Positions 1 through 8,785 of a DNA stretch of 64,000 nt are shown here, piece by piece. The position numbers and the translations under genes were made by a program. The number at the start of each line of letters is the position of its first letter. Position 1 is the stretch's first letter. Location: contig NZ_FWFJ01000013.1 of the NCBI RefSeq assembly GCF_900172365.1, forward strand, positions 1 to 64,000, read 5' to 3'. Source of the DNA: Roseovarius gaetbuli. GTDB taxonomy: Bacteria; Pseudomonadota; Alphaproteobacteria; Rhodobacterales; Rhodobacteraceae. The notes below the pieces were generated by a model. It was given only the letters and a program-made list of their open reading frames with translations. It was not told the DNA's origin and made no database searches.

Positions 1-48
1 CCTCAGAAAAATGAGCCTCCGACCCGGCTGCGGCTCATTTTTCTGAGG
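1..48. repeat. perfect 17-bp inverted repeat
   Basis: Positions 1-17 (CCTCAGAAAAATGAGCC) and 32-48 are exact reverse complements around a 14-base GC-rich loop. The stem could act as a bidirectional terminator for a gene ending just left of the window, or be a mobile palindromic unit. There is no T-run directly after it. The left side is cut by the window edge, so the stem may be longer. Confidence 0.7.
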
Positions 49-85
49 GTACGATCATAAAGCGATTCTTTCACGCTGAAGCGGG

Positions 86-102
86 TCCGACTGGAAGTCG
101 GA
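86..102. repeat. small hairpin upstream of the aldehyde dehydrogenase
   Basis: TCCGACT (86-92) and AGTCGGA (96-102) form a perfect 7-bp stem with a 3-base loop. It lies about 120 bases before the aldehyde dehydrogenase start and could belong to the mRNA leader or to the preceding terminator region. No function is assigned. Confidence 0.45.
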
Positions 103-142
103 GGGTTTGCTCCACGGCGTGGATACTAAACTTCAATTATGC

Positions 143-155
143 TGAATTAAATTCA
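143..155. promoter_or_regulatory. candidate operator palindrome
   Basis: TGAATTAAATTCA is a perfect palindrome around a central A, set in AT-rich DNA about 70 bases upstream of the aldehyde dehydrogenase start at 226. Its size and place fit a binding site for a dimeric regulator of the ALDH-dipeptidase-BCCT operon. No regulator gene for it is identified here. Confidence 0.35.
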
Positions 156-225
156 ACTATTTTACGTTTGTCCTGAAGTTTGATCTGTGCCCTTTTATGC
201 GCGACGCAAGGAAAGGGATCAAACC

Positions 226-1677
226 ATGGCCAAGACATATCTCAACTATATCGCCGGTGACTGGGTTGCCGGGGACGCAGAGATCGAAAACCGCAATCCG
301 TCCGATATCAGCGACCTGATCGGGCTTTATGCGCAGGCCAAACCCGATCAGCTTGAGCACGCGCTTGACGCCGCCCGCGCCGCCCAGATCGAATGGGCCG
401 CCTATGGGATGGAGCGCAAGCAGGCGGCACTGATGTCGATCGGCAACGAGATGATGGCACGCGCCGAAGAGCTTGGCCGCCTGCTCAGCCGCGAAGAGGG
501 CAAGCCGCTGGCCGAGGGCAAGGGCGAGGTGTTTCGCGCCGGTCAGTTCTTTACCTATTACGCCGCCGAATGCCTGCGCCAGCTTGGCGAGAATGCCGAT
601 TCCGTGCGCCCCGGTGTCGAGGTCGATGTGCGCCGCGAACCCATCGGCACCGTCGCCGTGATCAGCCCCTGGAACTTTCCCACCGCCACCGCCAGCTGGA
701 AGATCGCACCGGCGCTTTGCTATGGCAACGCGGTGATCTGGAAGCCCGCCAACATGACCCCCGCCTCGGCCTATGCGCTGAGCGAGATCATCTCGCGCCA
801 GGATATCCCGAAGGGCCTGTTCAACCTCGTCATGGGGGCCGGCGGAAGCATCGGCCAGCGTCTGGTCGAAAGCCCGAAAGTGACCGCGATTTCCTTTACC
901 GGCTCTGTGCCGGTGGGCAAGGGCATCGCAACCGCCGCGATCCAGAACCTCACCAAGGTCCAGATGGAAATGGGCAGCAAGAACGCCCTTGCGGTGATGG
1001 ATGACGCCGATCTTGATCTCGCCGTCACCCTCGCGCTTGGCGGCGCCTTTGGCGGCACGGGGCAGAAATGCACCGCCTCCTCGCGCCTTGTGGTGCATGC
1101 GGGCATCCACGACGCCTTTGTCGAAAAGCTTGTCGCAGGCGCAGAGGCGATGACCGTCGGCCACGCGTTTGAGGCCGGCACACAGATCGGCCCGGTGGTC
1201 AGCGAAACCCAGCTTAACGAGAACCTCGCCTATGTCGATCTCGGCAAATCCGAGGGCGCCGAGCTTGCCTGTGGCGGCACGCGCGTTACCCGCGAAACCG
1301 AGGGCTATTACATGACCCCCGGCGTATTTCTCAACACCACCAACGCCATGCGCATCAACCGCGAGGAAATGTTCGCGCCGCTCACCTCGGTGATCAAGGT
1401 CGATGGCTATGACGAGGCGCTGTCGGTCGTCAACGACACCAACTTCGGCCTGACCTCTGGCATCGTGACGCAAAGCCTTGCGCGCGCCACGCATTTCCGG
1501 CGCAACGCGCGCACCGGGGTGGTCACCGTCAACCTGCCGACGGCGGGCACCGATTATCACGTGCCCTTCGGCGGGCGCGGCGACAGTTCGTATGGCTCGC
1601 GTGAACAGGGCCGCGCGGCGGCGGAATTCTATACCACCGTCAAGACCGCCTATATCGCAGCAGGTACGCCGAAATGA
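226..1677 (+). CDS. NAD(P)-dependent aldehyde dehydrogenase
   Basis: This 483-residue cytosolic protein is of normal length for the aldehyde dehydrogenase superfamily and should oxidise an aldehyde to its acid. The oxyanion/NAD-binding WNFP segment is at about 149-152, a FTGS turn at 224-227, the general base in MEMGSKN is Glu249, and the catalytic Cys is 282 in GQKCTASS. I chose ATG 226 because GGAAAGGG lies just upstream, although the frame is open further 5'. The stop overlaps the next start (ATGA), so it is translationally coupled to the dipeptidase-like gene. The substrate cannot be read from sequence. Co-location with a BCCT carrier suggests an aldehyde from a methylated amine or osmolyte. 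It is not clearly BetB. Confidence 0.9.
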   Translation: MAKTYLNYIAGDWVAGDAEIENRNPSDISDLIGLYAQAKPDQLEHALDAARAAQIEWAAYGMERKQAALMSIGNEMMARAEELGRLLSREEGKPLAEGKGEVFRAGQFFTYYAAECLRQLGENADSVRPGVEVDVRREPIGTVAVISPWNFPTATASWKIAPALCYGNAVIWKPANMTPASAYALSEIISRQDIPKGLFNLVMGAGGSIGQRLVESPKVTAISFTGSVPVGKGIATAAIQNLTKVQMEMGSKNALAVMDDADLDLAVTLALGGAFGGTGQKCTASSRLVVHAGIHDAFVEKLVAGAEAMTVGHAFEAGTQIGPVVSETQLNENLAYVDLGKSEGAELACGGTRVTRETEGYYMTPGVFLNTTNAMRINREEMFAPLTSVIKVDGYDEALSVVNDTNFGLTSGIVTQSLARATHFRRNARTGVVTVNLPTAGTDYHVPFGGRGDSSYGSREQGRAAAEFYTTVKTAYIAAGTPK

Positions 1678-2669
1678 ACGTGGTGATCGACGGGCTGCAA
1701 TATGCCAACTGGTCGGAAAAGGTGTTCCGCGAGATGCGCGCGGGCGGCGTGGACGCGGTGCATGTCACCATTTCCTATCACGAGAATTTCCGCGAAACCG
1801 TGCTCAACTTCGAGGCCTGGAACCGCTGGTTCGAGCGTTTTCCAGAGCTGATCTTTCAGGGGTTCACCGGCGATGATGTGCGCCGCGCGAAAGAGACCGG
1901 GCGCACCGCGATTTTCTTTGGCTTTCAGAACCCCAGCCCGATCGAGGACGATATCGGGCTGGTCGAGATCCTGCACCGCCTTGGCGCGCGTTTCATGCAG
2001 CTGAGCTATAACAACCAGTCGCTTTTGGCTACGGGGTGTTACGAGGCCGAGGACCCCGGCATCACCCGCATGGGCCGTCAGGTGATCAAAGAGATGAACC
2101 GCGTCGGCCTTGTCGTCGACATGAGCCATTCCGCCGACCGCTCGACCATCGAGGCGGCCGATATCTCGACCCGCCCGATCACCATCACCCATGCCAATCT
2201 TCATAGCTGGCAGCCGGCCCTGCGCAACAAGCGCGACGATGTGATCCGCGCGGTGACGCAAAACGGCGGCATGATGGGATTTTCGCTTTATCCGCATCAC
2301 CTCAAGGATAAATCCGACTGCACTGTCGACAGCTTTAGCGAGATGATCGCGCGCGCCGCGGAAACCTTTGGCGTCGCCCATTTCGGTATCGGCAGCGACC
2401 TGTGCCAGGATCAGCCCGACAGCATTGTCGAGTGGATGCGCACCGGGCGCTGGACCAAGGAGATCGACTATGGCGAAGGCTCTGCTTCTGCCCCCGGTTT
2501 CCCGCCCCAGCCCGTGTGGTTCCGCGACAACCGCGATTTCGGCAATATCCGCGAAGGGCTTGCCCGCACCGGCTTTGACGCAACCGAAGTTGACGCACTG
2601 ATGGGCGGCAACTGGCTCCGGTTCTTTGACGAAAACTTCACCCCGGCAGACGCGCCGCCGGACCACTAG
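1674..2669 (+). CDS. M19 membrane-dipeptidase-like amidohydrolase
   Basis: The 331-residue product has the peptidase M19 (renal dipeptidase) fold. It shows an N-terminal VIDG strand, a VVDMSHSADRST segment near residue 145, THANLHS shortly after, and GIGSDL near 240, equivalent to the metal-binding and Asp motifs of the family. The usual His-x-Asp pair that follows the first Asp-Gly is replaced by LQYANW, so the binuclear metal site is altered. To my recollection this N-terminus resembles the M19-like protein in the glycine betaine/dimethylglycine locus of Pseudomonas (PA5396 type). It starts inside the aldehyde dehydrogenase stop codon, and the BCCT transporter follows 42 bases later. Role in betaine-type catabolism is inferred. 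Confidence 0.82.
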   Translation: MNVVIDGLQYANWSEKVFREMRAGGVDAVHVTISYHENFRETVLNFEAWNRWFERFPELIFQGFTGDDVRRAKETGRTAIFFGFQNPSPIEDDIGLVEILHRLGARFMQLSYNNQSLLATGCYEAEDPGITRMGRQVIKEMNRVGLVVDMSHSADRSTIEAADISTRPITITHANLHSWQPALRNKRDDVIRAVTQNGGMMGFSLYPHHLKDKSDCTVDSFSEMIARAAETFGVAHFGIGSDLCQDQPDSIVEWMRTGRWTKEIDYGEGSASAPGFPPQPVWFRDNRDFGNIREGLARTGFDATEVDALMGGNWLRFFDENFTPADAPPDH

Positions 2670-2711
2670 GGCATCCTCGCCCCCCCACGGACAACCCTTA
2701 CGGAGGAATAC

Positions 2712-4265
2712 ATGTCCGACATCACCAACACGGATGCAGCCAAAGGGCAGATGCATCACATCAACAAGCCTCTGTTTGCCATAACCGGCGGCTTTATCGC
2801 GCTTTTCTGCGTGATTGCCCTGTTTGACCTCGATCTGTTGTCAAGCATGGTCGACACCGGCTTTGCCTGGTCGGCCAAGTATTTCGGCCTCTATTGGCAG
2901 CTTTTGTTGCTGGCCACCTTCCTGATCGGGCTTGTGCTTGTGGTTCTGCCCGGTGGGCGCGCGATCATGGGCGGGCTTGCCGCGCCTGAATTTCCGCTGT
3001 TCCAGTGGGGCGCGATGATCATGTGCACGCTTCTGGCCGGGGGCGGTGTGTTCTGGGCCGCTGGCGAGCCGATGGCGCATTTCCTGTCGTCACCGCCGCA
3101 TTTTGGGGCCGAGGCCGCCAGTGCCGCCGCCGTAAACCCCGCGCTTGCGCAAAGCTTCATGCATTGGGGCTTTCTGGCTTGGGCGATCCTTGGCGCGCTG
3201 ACCACGGTCATGCTGATGCATTACCACTATGAAAAGGGCCTGCCGCTGGCACCGCGCACCCTGCTTTACCCGGTGTTTGGCGATGCGGCGATCAAGGGGC
3301 CGATCGGTCTTATTGCCGATGCCTCCTGCATCATCGCCGTGGTGGCGGGCACCGTGGGGCCGATCGGTTTTCTCGGACTTCAGGTCAGCTATGGTCTGAA
3401 CGCGCTGTTCGGCATTCCCGACGGCTTTGCCACCCAGGCGATGGTGATCCTTGCGCTTGTGGCGCTCTATACCGCCTCTGCGGCGTCGGGGCTGACCAAG
3501 GGCATTCAGATCCTGAGCCGGGTGAACGTGCTTCTTGCCGCCGCCTTGTTGGTGTTCATGCTGGTGGCCGGGCCGACGATGTTCATCTTCAAAAGCTTCT
3601 TTGGCGGCTTTGCCACCTACCTGAGCGATTTCTTCCCGATGGCGCTTTATCGTGGCGAGGCGGGTGTGTTTGGCGATCCCGGCTGGCTTGGCTGGTGGAC
3701 CGTCTTCTTCTGGGGCTGGTTCCTTGGCTATGGCCCGCTGATGGCGATGTTCATCGCGCGCGTGAGTAGGGGGCGCTCGATCCGCTCTATCGTGATCATG
3801 CTGTCGATTGTGGCACCTATCGTGACCGCATTCTGGTTCACCATCGTCGGCGGCTCTGGCATTGCGTTCGAGCTGGCCAATCAGGGCTCGGTCTCGACCG
3901 CGTTTGAGGGCTTCAACCTGCCGGCCGCCCTTCTGGCGATCACCCAGCAATTGCCGATGGGCTTTATCGTGTCGGTGCTGTTCCTGATCCTGACCACGAT
4001 CTTCGTGGCCACGACCGGCGACTCGATGACCTATGTGATCTCGGTTGCCATGTCCAACGAGGACCGGCCGGCCCTGCCCGTCCGCCTGTTCTGGGGCGTG
4101 GCAATGGGGGTGATGGCGATCATCCTGATCTATACAGGGGCCGGCGGTGTCGGCAAATTGCAGAGCTTTATCGTGGTCACGGCCGTGCCGGTGTCGCTTG
4201 TGCTTTTGCCCTCACTTTGGGATGCGATCCGTATCACCCTTGCCAAAGGCCGCGAGATGCGCTGA
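2712..4265 (+). CDS. BCCT family betaine/choline/carnitine transporter
   Basis: This 517-residue inner-membrane protein has about twelve hydrophobic segments and the BCCT signature around residues 325-355 (WTVFFWGWFLGYGPLMAMF followed by IARVSRGR). BCCT carriers import quaternary or tertiary ammonium compounds or sulfonium analogues, driven by Na+ or H+. A strong Shine-Dalgarno (GGAGG at about 2701-2705) fixes the ATG at 2712. Length matches the short, non-osmoregulated members, since no long charged C-terminal tail is present. It closes the ALDH-dipeptidase operon and is followed by a hairpin. It probably supplies the substrate that the two upstream enzymes process. The exact substrate is unknown. 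Confidence 0.93.
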   Translation: MSDITNTDAAKGQMHHINKPLFAITGGFIALFCVIALFDLDLLSSMVDTGFAWSAKYFGLYWQLLLLATFLIGLVLVVLPGGRAIMGGLAAPEFPLFQWGAMIMCTLLAGGGVFWAAGEPMAHFLSSPPHFGAEAASAAAVNPALAQSFMHWGFLAWAILGALTTVMLMHYHYEKGLPLAPRTLLYPVFGDAAIKGPIGLIADASCIIAVVAGTVGPIGFLGLQVSYGLNALFGIPDGFATQAMVILALVALYTASAASGLTKGIQILSRVNVLLAAALLVFMLVAGPTMFIFKSFFGGFATYLSDFFPMALYRGEAGVFGDPGWLGWWTVFFWGWFLGYGPLMAMFIARVSRGRSIRSIVIMLSIVAPIVTAFWFTIVGGSGIAFELANQGSVSTAFEGFNLPAALLAITQQLPMGFIVSVLFLILTTIFVATTGDSMTYVISVAMSNEDRPALPVRLFWGVAMGVMAIILIYTGAGGVGKLQSFIVVTAVPVSLVLLPSLWDAIRITLAKGREMR

Positions 4266-4270
4266 CATTT

Positions 4271-4302
4271 CGGGGCGGCCCTTTACCGGGGCCGCCCCGT
4301 TT
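4271..4302 (+). terminator. Rho-independent terminator or attenuator after the BCCT gene
   Basis: CGGGGCGGCCC (4271-4281) pairs perfectly with 4289-4299 around a 7-base loop, followed by TTTAAATT. It sits 5 bases after the BCCT stop and before the gene at 4331, so the two downstream genes may be read at a lower level. Confidence 0.75.
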
Positions 4303-4330
4303 AAATTCAAGACCGGAAAAGGACAGGCCA

Positions 4331-6022
4331 ATGCAACAGACCGACAGCATTCGCATCGCGCCCCGCGACCCCAATGTGGTCATGCGTCTGGCGCGGCTTG
4401 GGTCTTTTCATCAATCCCGGCTGTCGTTCATGCGCGTGCTTTTGCGCCGCCTCAAGGCCGAGAACTGGCAGTTCGAGCGCGGTGTTTTCGACATCGACGC
4501 GCGCGGCGTTGGCCGTGCGGTTTATACCGCGCATGGGCCGCAGCGCAGCTATTCGCTGATTGCCTTTGCCAATGATCTGCCGCCCGAGAAACGCTCGGAC
4601 CGGGTGATTGCCACCGAATGGGACGCGACATTTACCCTGTTTGACGGCATCCCCACCCCCTCCGATCTTGACCGCCTGTCGCAAAACGTCCCCCGCCAGG
4701 AGGCCGGGCGCATCACCGAGACCGAGCTGTCGCTGAGCCGCGCCAACCGTTCGGTCCGGCTCTGGGATTACGTCGTGGATTGCCTTGCGCGCGGGCAACA
4801 GCCCGATCAGGCGCGGATTGACGATGTCGGCTATCTGATGCGCACCACCGCCGTTTATGGCTCGGGCAAGTTTGGCGCCGCGGATCGCGAAACCACCGCT
4901 GATCGCGATGAATTTCAGGCCCCCTTCCAGATCGAGATGCTGTCGGTCTTCCTGACCCGCGCCGTCGTGATGGATCTGGTCGAGCATATGGCCGCCCTGC
5001 GCGCGCCCGAGACCGCCGTGCCGCTGGCGCCCAAGCTGCGTCGCCGCTTTGGCATCGGCAATTCAACCGGGCTTGGCATGGCGCCGTTCCTGCTCAATCA
5101 CCCGGCCTTGCTCAACAATTGGATCGCGGCGCGCGAAGAGGCCTTGGCCCGCATCCGCGCCCTGCCCGAGGCCACCGCAGAGGCCGCGCAGAGCTTTTGC
5201 GACTTTGCCAAGCGCGCGCGCCTGCACGCGCTAAGCTGGCAATCAGAGCACCCGATCCAGATTGCGAAACTGCACGACCTGCGCGCCGATATGGAGGCGC
5301 TGATTGCGCATTTGACCGAGGCCGACCTGACACGCGATACGCCCTGGAACCGCCTCTGGCTCTGGGGTGAAACCGCGCTTGCCGTCGAGGGGCAAGAGCT
5401 TTTGGCCTCGCTTTTGATGGAGCCCTACGGCGATCTGGTGGATGGGCTAAGCTGTTGCATGGCCGCCGATGAGGGTGCCACCTGGCGCATCGACGGGGCG
5501 ATGCAGGTGAGCGATCTGCGCGCCATCACCCAAGACGTCTATGGCTGGGCGCTTGAGATCGACTGGGCCGAGCGGGACGCAACCGCGCGGGTCTGGTACA
5601 CCTCCGAGGCAAAGCTTGAACCGCGCCTTGGCGAGCGGTTTGACGAGCCAATCGAACCCTATGAGCAACCGCTTTGCCCGGGGCGCGACGCCGCACGCAT
5701 GTTTGCCGATCTGGCGGATTTTCCCGACGGGCCGGTGGCTGGTTTCCTGCTCAAGCACCCCGAGCATCGCCACGTGGTGCGCCGCGCCCAGATCGCCGCG
5801 CGCCTGCCCTACGCAGAAATCCGCGACAACACGATTGACGCCAGCGTTCTGCCCATCGACATGCTGCGCGCCAAGCTGTCGTTCTTCGGGGCCTGCCATT
5901 TCGATCCGCGCTCGGATCGCTGGCTGCGCATCAACATGTTTCAGCACGCGCCTTTCCCCGGTGAATTGGCGGGCGGCAATGCCGATGACTGGACCTACCC
6001 GTATCTGGAGGGCCGCGCATGA
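4331..6022 (+). CDS. conserved-looking protein of unknown function (563 aa)
   Basis: I do not recognise this 563-residue protein. It has no signal peptide and no membrane segment, and reads as a soluble, Arg- and Leu-rich cytosolic protein. Distinctive stretches are LARLGSFHQSRLSFMRVLLR near the N-terminus, a LSLSRANRSVRLWDYVVD segment around residue 135, GYLMRTTAVYGSGKFGAADR near 165, and SFFGACHFDPRSDRWLRINM near the C-terminus. The ATG at 4331 was chosen over upstream in-frame codons because it follows the terminator hairpin and an AAAAGGACAGG Shine-Dalgarno. Its stop overlaps the start of the DUF3726-type gene (ATGA), so the two are coupled and probably act together, perhaps on the compound brought in by the BCCT carrier. 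No catalytic motif I know is visible. Confidence 0.85.
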   Translation: MQQTDSIRIAPRDPNVVMRLARLGSFHQSRLSFMRVLLRRLKAENWQFERGVFDIDARGVGRAVYTAHGPQRSYSLIAFANDLPPEKRSDRVIATEWDATFTLFDGIPTPSDLDRLSQNVPRQEAGRITETELSLSRANRSVRLWDYVVDCLARGQQPDQARIDDVGYLMRTTAVYGSGKFGAADRETTADRDEFQAPFQIEMLSVFLTRAVVMDLVEHMAALRAPETAVPLAPKLRRRFGIGNSTGLGMAPFLLNHPALLNNWIAAREEALARIRALPEATAEAAQSFCDFAKRARLHALSWQSEHPIQIAKLHDLRADMEALIAHLTEADLTRDTPWNRLWLWGETALAVEGQELLASLLMEPYGDLVDGLSCCMAADEGATWRIDGAMQVSDLRAITQDVYGWALEIDWAERDATARVWYTSEAKLEPRLGERFDEPIEPYEQPLCPGRDAARMFADLADFPDGPVAGFLLKHPEHRHVVRRAQIAARLPYAEIRDNTIDASVLPIDMLRAKLSFFGACHFDPRSDRWLRINMFQHAPFPGELAGGNADDWTYPYLEGRA

Positions 6023-6669
6023 CCTGGTCGCTGAACGAGATCGAGGGCCTGTCACGCAAGGCGGCGCGCGGGGCCGGGCTAAGCTGGGGATTGGCGGAAG
6101 AGGCCGGCAAGGCGACCCGCTGGCTCTGTGCGGCTGGCTTGCCGGGGGCCGAGGCCCTGGCGGGGCTCTTGCGCCAGAATGATGGCGCGGAATACGAAAC
6201 CCTCTGCCCGCTTGAAGACACCGGCACATGGGCGGCCAAGGGTGGCGCGCTTTGTCCGTTGATCAGCGGCGCGGCGATTTGCGATCACGCCAAAGACATC
6301 GCAGAGGGCAAACCACTTGAGCTTGGCGAGACATCCTTTCCGCTGTTGCTTTTGCCCTATGTGGCGGCCGCCGCGCAGGAAAATGAGACCACGCTGAAGC
6401 TGGAATGGCCCGGCGTCACCGTGACCTTCGGCGCTGAGACCTGCATCAAGCAGACCATTGCCGGCGCGCTCGACCTTGACTGCACCAAAGCGGTGCGCAT
6501 CGCCCTGACCAGTGCCGAGGATATTCCGCCGCTCGCGCCCATAACGCGCGGCGATATCGACCCCGAGATCGCGCAGGTCCTGAGCGCGTTCGCCCATCGC
6601 ACCTATGCGCCCGACACGGCCCAAAGCCGCCTTGCCGGGGCCGGCGCGGGGCTAAGCGATAACGACTAA
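6019..6669 (+). CDS. DUF3726-type protein
   Basis: This 216-residue cytosolic protein opens with LNEIEGLSRKAARGAGLSWG followed by LAEEAGKATRW, which I associate with the DUF3726 family of unknown function. It overlaps the preceding 563-aa gene by 4 bases and almost certainly forms a functional pair with it. No signal peptide, membrane span or known catalytic motif is apparent. Four cysteines are scattered through the middle part. The stop codon TAA (6667-6669) overlaps the convergent ribE stop. A part in processing a small-molecule substrate is suggested only by the neighbouring transporter and dehydrogenase. Confidence 0.75.
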   Translation: MTWSLNEIEGLSRKAARGAGLSWGLAEEAGKATRWLCAAGLPGAEALAGLLRQNDGAEYETLCPLEDTGTWAAKGGALCPLISGAAICDHAKDIAEGKPLELGETSFPLLLLPYVAAAAQENETTLKLEWPGVTVTFGAETCIKQTIAGALDLDCTKAVRIALTSAEDIPPLAPITRGDIDPEIAQVLSAFAHRTYAPDTAQSRLAGAGAGLSDND

Positions 6670-7253
6670 CCCGCCTCGGCCAGCCGTGCCACGTAACGCG
6701 CCAGCGTGTCGATTTCGAGGTTGATCTTATCCCCGAGCGCCACATCGCCCCATGTGGTGACCTCTTTGGTGTGGGGGATGAAATTGATGCCAAAGTCACA
6801 GCCCGAGACCTCGTTCACCGTCAGCGACGTGCCGTTCAGCGCGACCGAGCCCTTGGAGGCGATGAAGCGCGCTAGCTCTTTGGGGGCGCGCAATGTCACG
6901 CGGGTGCTGTCGCCCTCGTCGCGCAGGCCCACCACCTCGGCCAGACCATCGACATGACCCGACACGATATGCCCGCCAAGCTCATCCCCGACCTTGAGCG
7001 CGCGTTCAAGGTTAACACGCCGCCCTTCGCCCCATGCCGAAAGGTTAGTCTTTGAGACTGTCTCGGCCGAGATATCCACCTCAAACCAATCGGGGCCAAG
7101 CGCCACCACCGTCAGACACACCCCGTCACAGGCAATCGAGGCGCCGATGTCGATACGGGTCGTGTCATACTTGGTGGCGATGCGCGCGCGCAGATCGCCG
7201 CGTTGTTCAACCTGCCGAATGCGGCCCACATCCGTGACGATGCCAGTAAACAT
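6666..7253 (-). CDS. ribE: riboflavin synthase alpha subunit
   Basis: The enzyme dismutates two 6,7-dimethyl-8-ribityllumazines to riboflavin. The 195-residue protein has the duplicated lumazine-binding beta-barrel: MFTGIVTDVG opens the first barrel (1-97), ASIACDGVCLTV is its ligand loop, GGHIVSGHVDG opens the second at about 93, and SVALNGTSLTV is the matching loop of the second. The start is the ATG at 7253. It convergently overlaps the DUF3726-type gene by its stop codon. ribD lies about 12 kb away in the same orientation, with capsule and TTT genes in between, an unusual separation. Identification is secure. The gene is also called ribC in some species. Confidence 0.96.
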   Translation of the reverse strand: MFTGIVTDVGRIRQVEQRGDLRARIATKYDTTRIDIGASIACDGVCLTVVALGPDWFEVDISAETVSKTNLSAWGEGRRVNLERALKVGDELGGHIVSGHVDGLAEVVGLRDEGDSTRVTLRAPKELARFIASKGSVALNGTSLTVNEVSGCDFGINFIPHTKEVTTWGDVALGDKINLEIDTLARYVARLAEAG

Positions 7254-7395
7254 TTAACCTGTCTCCCCTAGTCTCATGTCTTCGACCTAGCGGTGGCGCC
7301 CGCCCATGGCAAGCAAGGCGCGCATCACGGGGCTTATTTTTGCCAAAATGCTGCGCTATGAGGGGCGTGGTGAGTGGAAAAGGACAGCAAAGGCC

Positions 7396-8688
7396 ATGAC
7401 AGGTCTGACCGGGCAAAACCGCGCGTTCCTGTTTCTTCAGGGGCCGCACGGGCCGTTTTTTCAGAAACTCGGGCAGATGCTGCGCCGGGCCAATGCCGAG
7501 GTCTGGCGTGTCGGCTTTAACGCCGGTGATCAGGCGTTTTGGCGTGACCGCAAGGCCTATATCCCCTTTACCGGCTGTGCCGCCGACTGGCCCGCGACGT
7601 TCCGCCAGATCCTGAGCGACAAAAACATCACCGATATCGTGCTTTACGGCGATACCCGCCCCATTCATGCCCAAGCCGTCGAGATTGCGCGCGAGGCGGG
7701 GCTGACGGTGCATGTCTATGAAGAGGGCTATATGCGGCCCTATTGGGTCACCTATGAACGCGACGGCACCAATGGCAACTCCAGGCTGATGGAAATGAGC
7801 GTGCCGCAGATGCGCACGGCGCTGGAAAACTCGGATATGGACACCGCCCTGCCGCCGGCAAGCTGGGGCGACATGCGCCAGCATATCTTCTACGGCGCGC
7901 TTTACCACGGCTTTGTCCTGCTCGCAAACCGGCGCTATCGCGATTTCCGCCCGCATCGGGCGCTGAGCGTGCGCGAAGAGTTTCACCTTTATATCAAGCG
8001 TCTGTTGCTGATGCCGTTTCAGGCGATCGAGCGCCGCCTCGCCACCTGGCGCATCCGCCATGGCGGCTTTCCCTATCATCTTGCCCTTTTACAGCTTGAA
8101 CACGACTCGTCCTTTCAGGCGCATTCGCCGTTCTCAAGCATGACCGAGTTTCTGGAAACCGTGATCGAGGGTTTTGCCCTTGGCGCGCCGCCGCATCATC
8201 ATCTGGTGATCAAGGCGCATCCGCTTGAAGATGGCCGCGCCCCGATCCGCGCCGAGCTGCGCCGTCTGGTGCGTGGGCACGGGGTAAAGGGGCGGGTGCA
8301 TTATGTGCGCGGCGGCAAGCTTGCACAACTTCTGGACGAGTCACGCAGCGCGGTCACCGTCAATTCCACGGCCGCGCAACAGGTGCTTTGGCGCGGCATT
8401 CCGCTGCGCACTTTCGGGCAGGCGGTCTATGCCAAACCCGAGTTCGTGAGCACCAAACCGCTGCGCGATTTCTTTGCCGGGGCCGAACGCCCAGACCGGC
8501 GCGCCTATACCGATTATCGCCGCTATCTGCTTGAAACCAGCCAAATTGCCGGCGGTTTCTACTCGGCCCAGGGGCGGCGCCAATTGCTGCGCCAAGCGGT
8601 CGATATGATGCTCGCGCCAGAAGACCCCTATGACGCGCTCAAATCCGGCACCGCGGCCCCAAGGCAACAGTTGCGGATTGTCCCCTGA
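7396..8688 (+). CDS. kpsS: KpsS-like capsule beta-Kdo transferase
   Basis: KpsS proteins act at the cytoplasmic face of the inner membrane, adding the first beta-Kdo to (lyso)phosphatidylglycerol for ABC-dependent capsule export. This 430-residue protein shows the capsule-synthesis family elements: QGPHGPFF at about 15, VYEEGYMRPYWVT near 112, VIKAHPLEDGR near 275, and a VNSTAAQQVLWRGIPLRTFG C-terminal motif. I start at ATG 7396, where homology-like sequence begins, although the frame is open from about 7306. It is first in a kpsS - export lipoprotein - kpsC run. KpsM/T/E transporter genes are not in the window, so the locus is incomplete here. Confidence 0.88.
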   Translation: MTGLTGQNRAFLFLQGPHGPFFQKLGQMLRRANAEVWRVGFNAGDQAFWRDRKAYIPFTGCAADWPATFRQILSDKNITDIVLYGDTRPIHAQAVEIAREAGLTVHVYEEGYMRPYWVTYERDGTNGNSRLMEMSVPQMRTALENSDMDTALPPASWGDMRQHIFYGALYHGFVLLANRRYRDFRPHRALSVREEFHLYIKRLLLMPFQAIERRLATWRIRHGGFPYHLALLQLEHDSSFQAHSPFSSMTEFLETVIEGFALGAPPHHHLVIKAHPLEDGRAPIRAELRRLVRGHGVKGRVHYVRGGKLAQLLDESRSAVTVNSTAAQQVLWRGIPLRTFGQAVYAKPEFVSTKPLRDFFAGAERPDRRAYTDYRRYLLETSQIAGGFYSAQGRRQLLRQAVDMMLAPEDPYDALKSGTAAPRQQLRIVP

Positions 8689-8785
8689 CCTCTGACCTCA
8701 CTAACGCTGGATTTAAACTTACGATTCCTGTAGGTTGACAAAAAAAGACCGAGGCAGAACAAAAACAGGTCGAGGAGACCGAGCA

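Noticed and set aside
226-1677. Assignment of the first aldehyde dehydrogenase as BetB to complete the bet pathway.
   Set aside because: It is 45 kb from betA, lies in a different operon, and no BetB-specific feature could be confirmed by eye.
6666-6669. Shared CTAA at the convergent stops of the DUF3726-type gene and ribE, seen again at 36610-36613.
   Set aside because: Two convergent genes with a CTAA overlap are common in compact genomes, and two cases are no evidence for a special signal.
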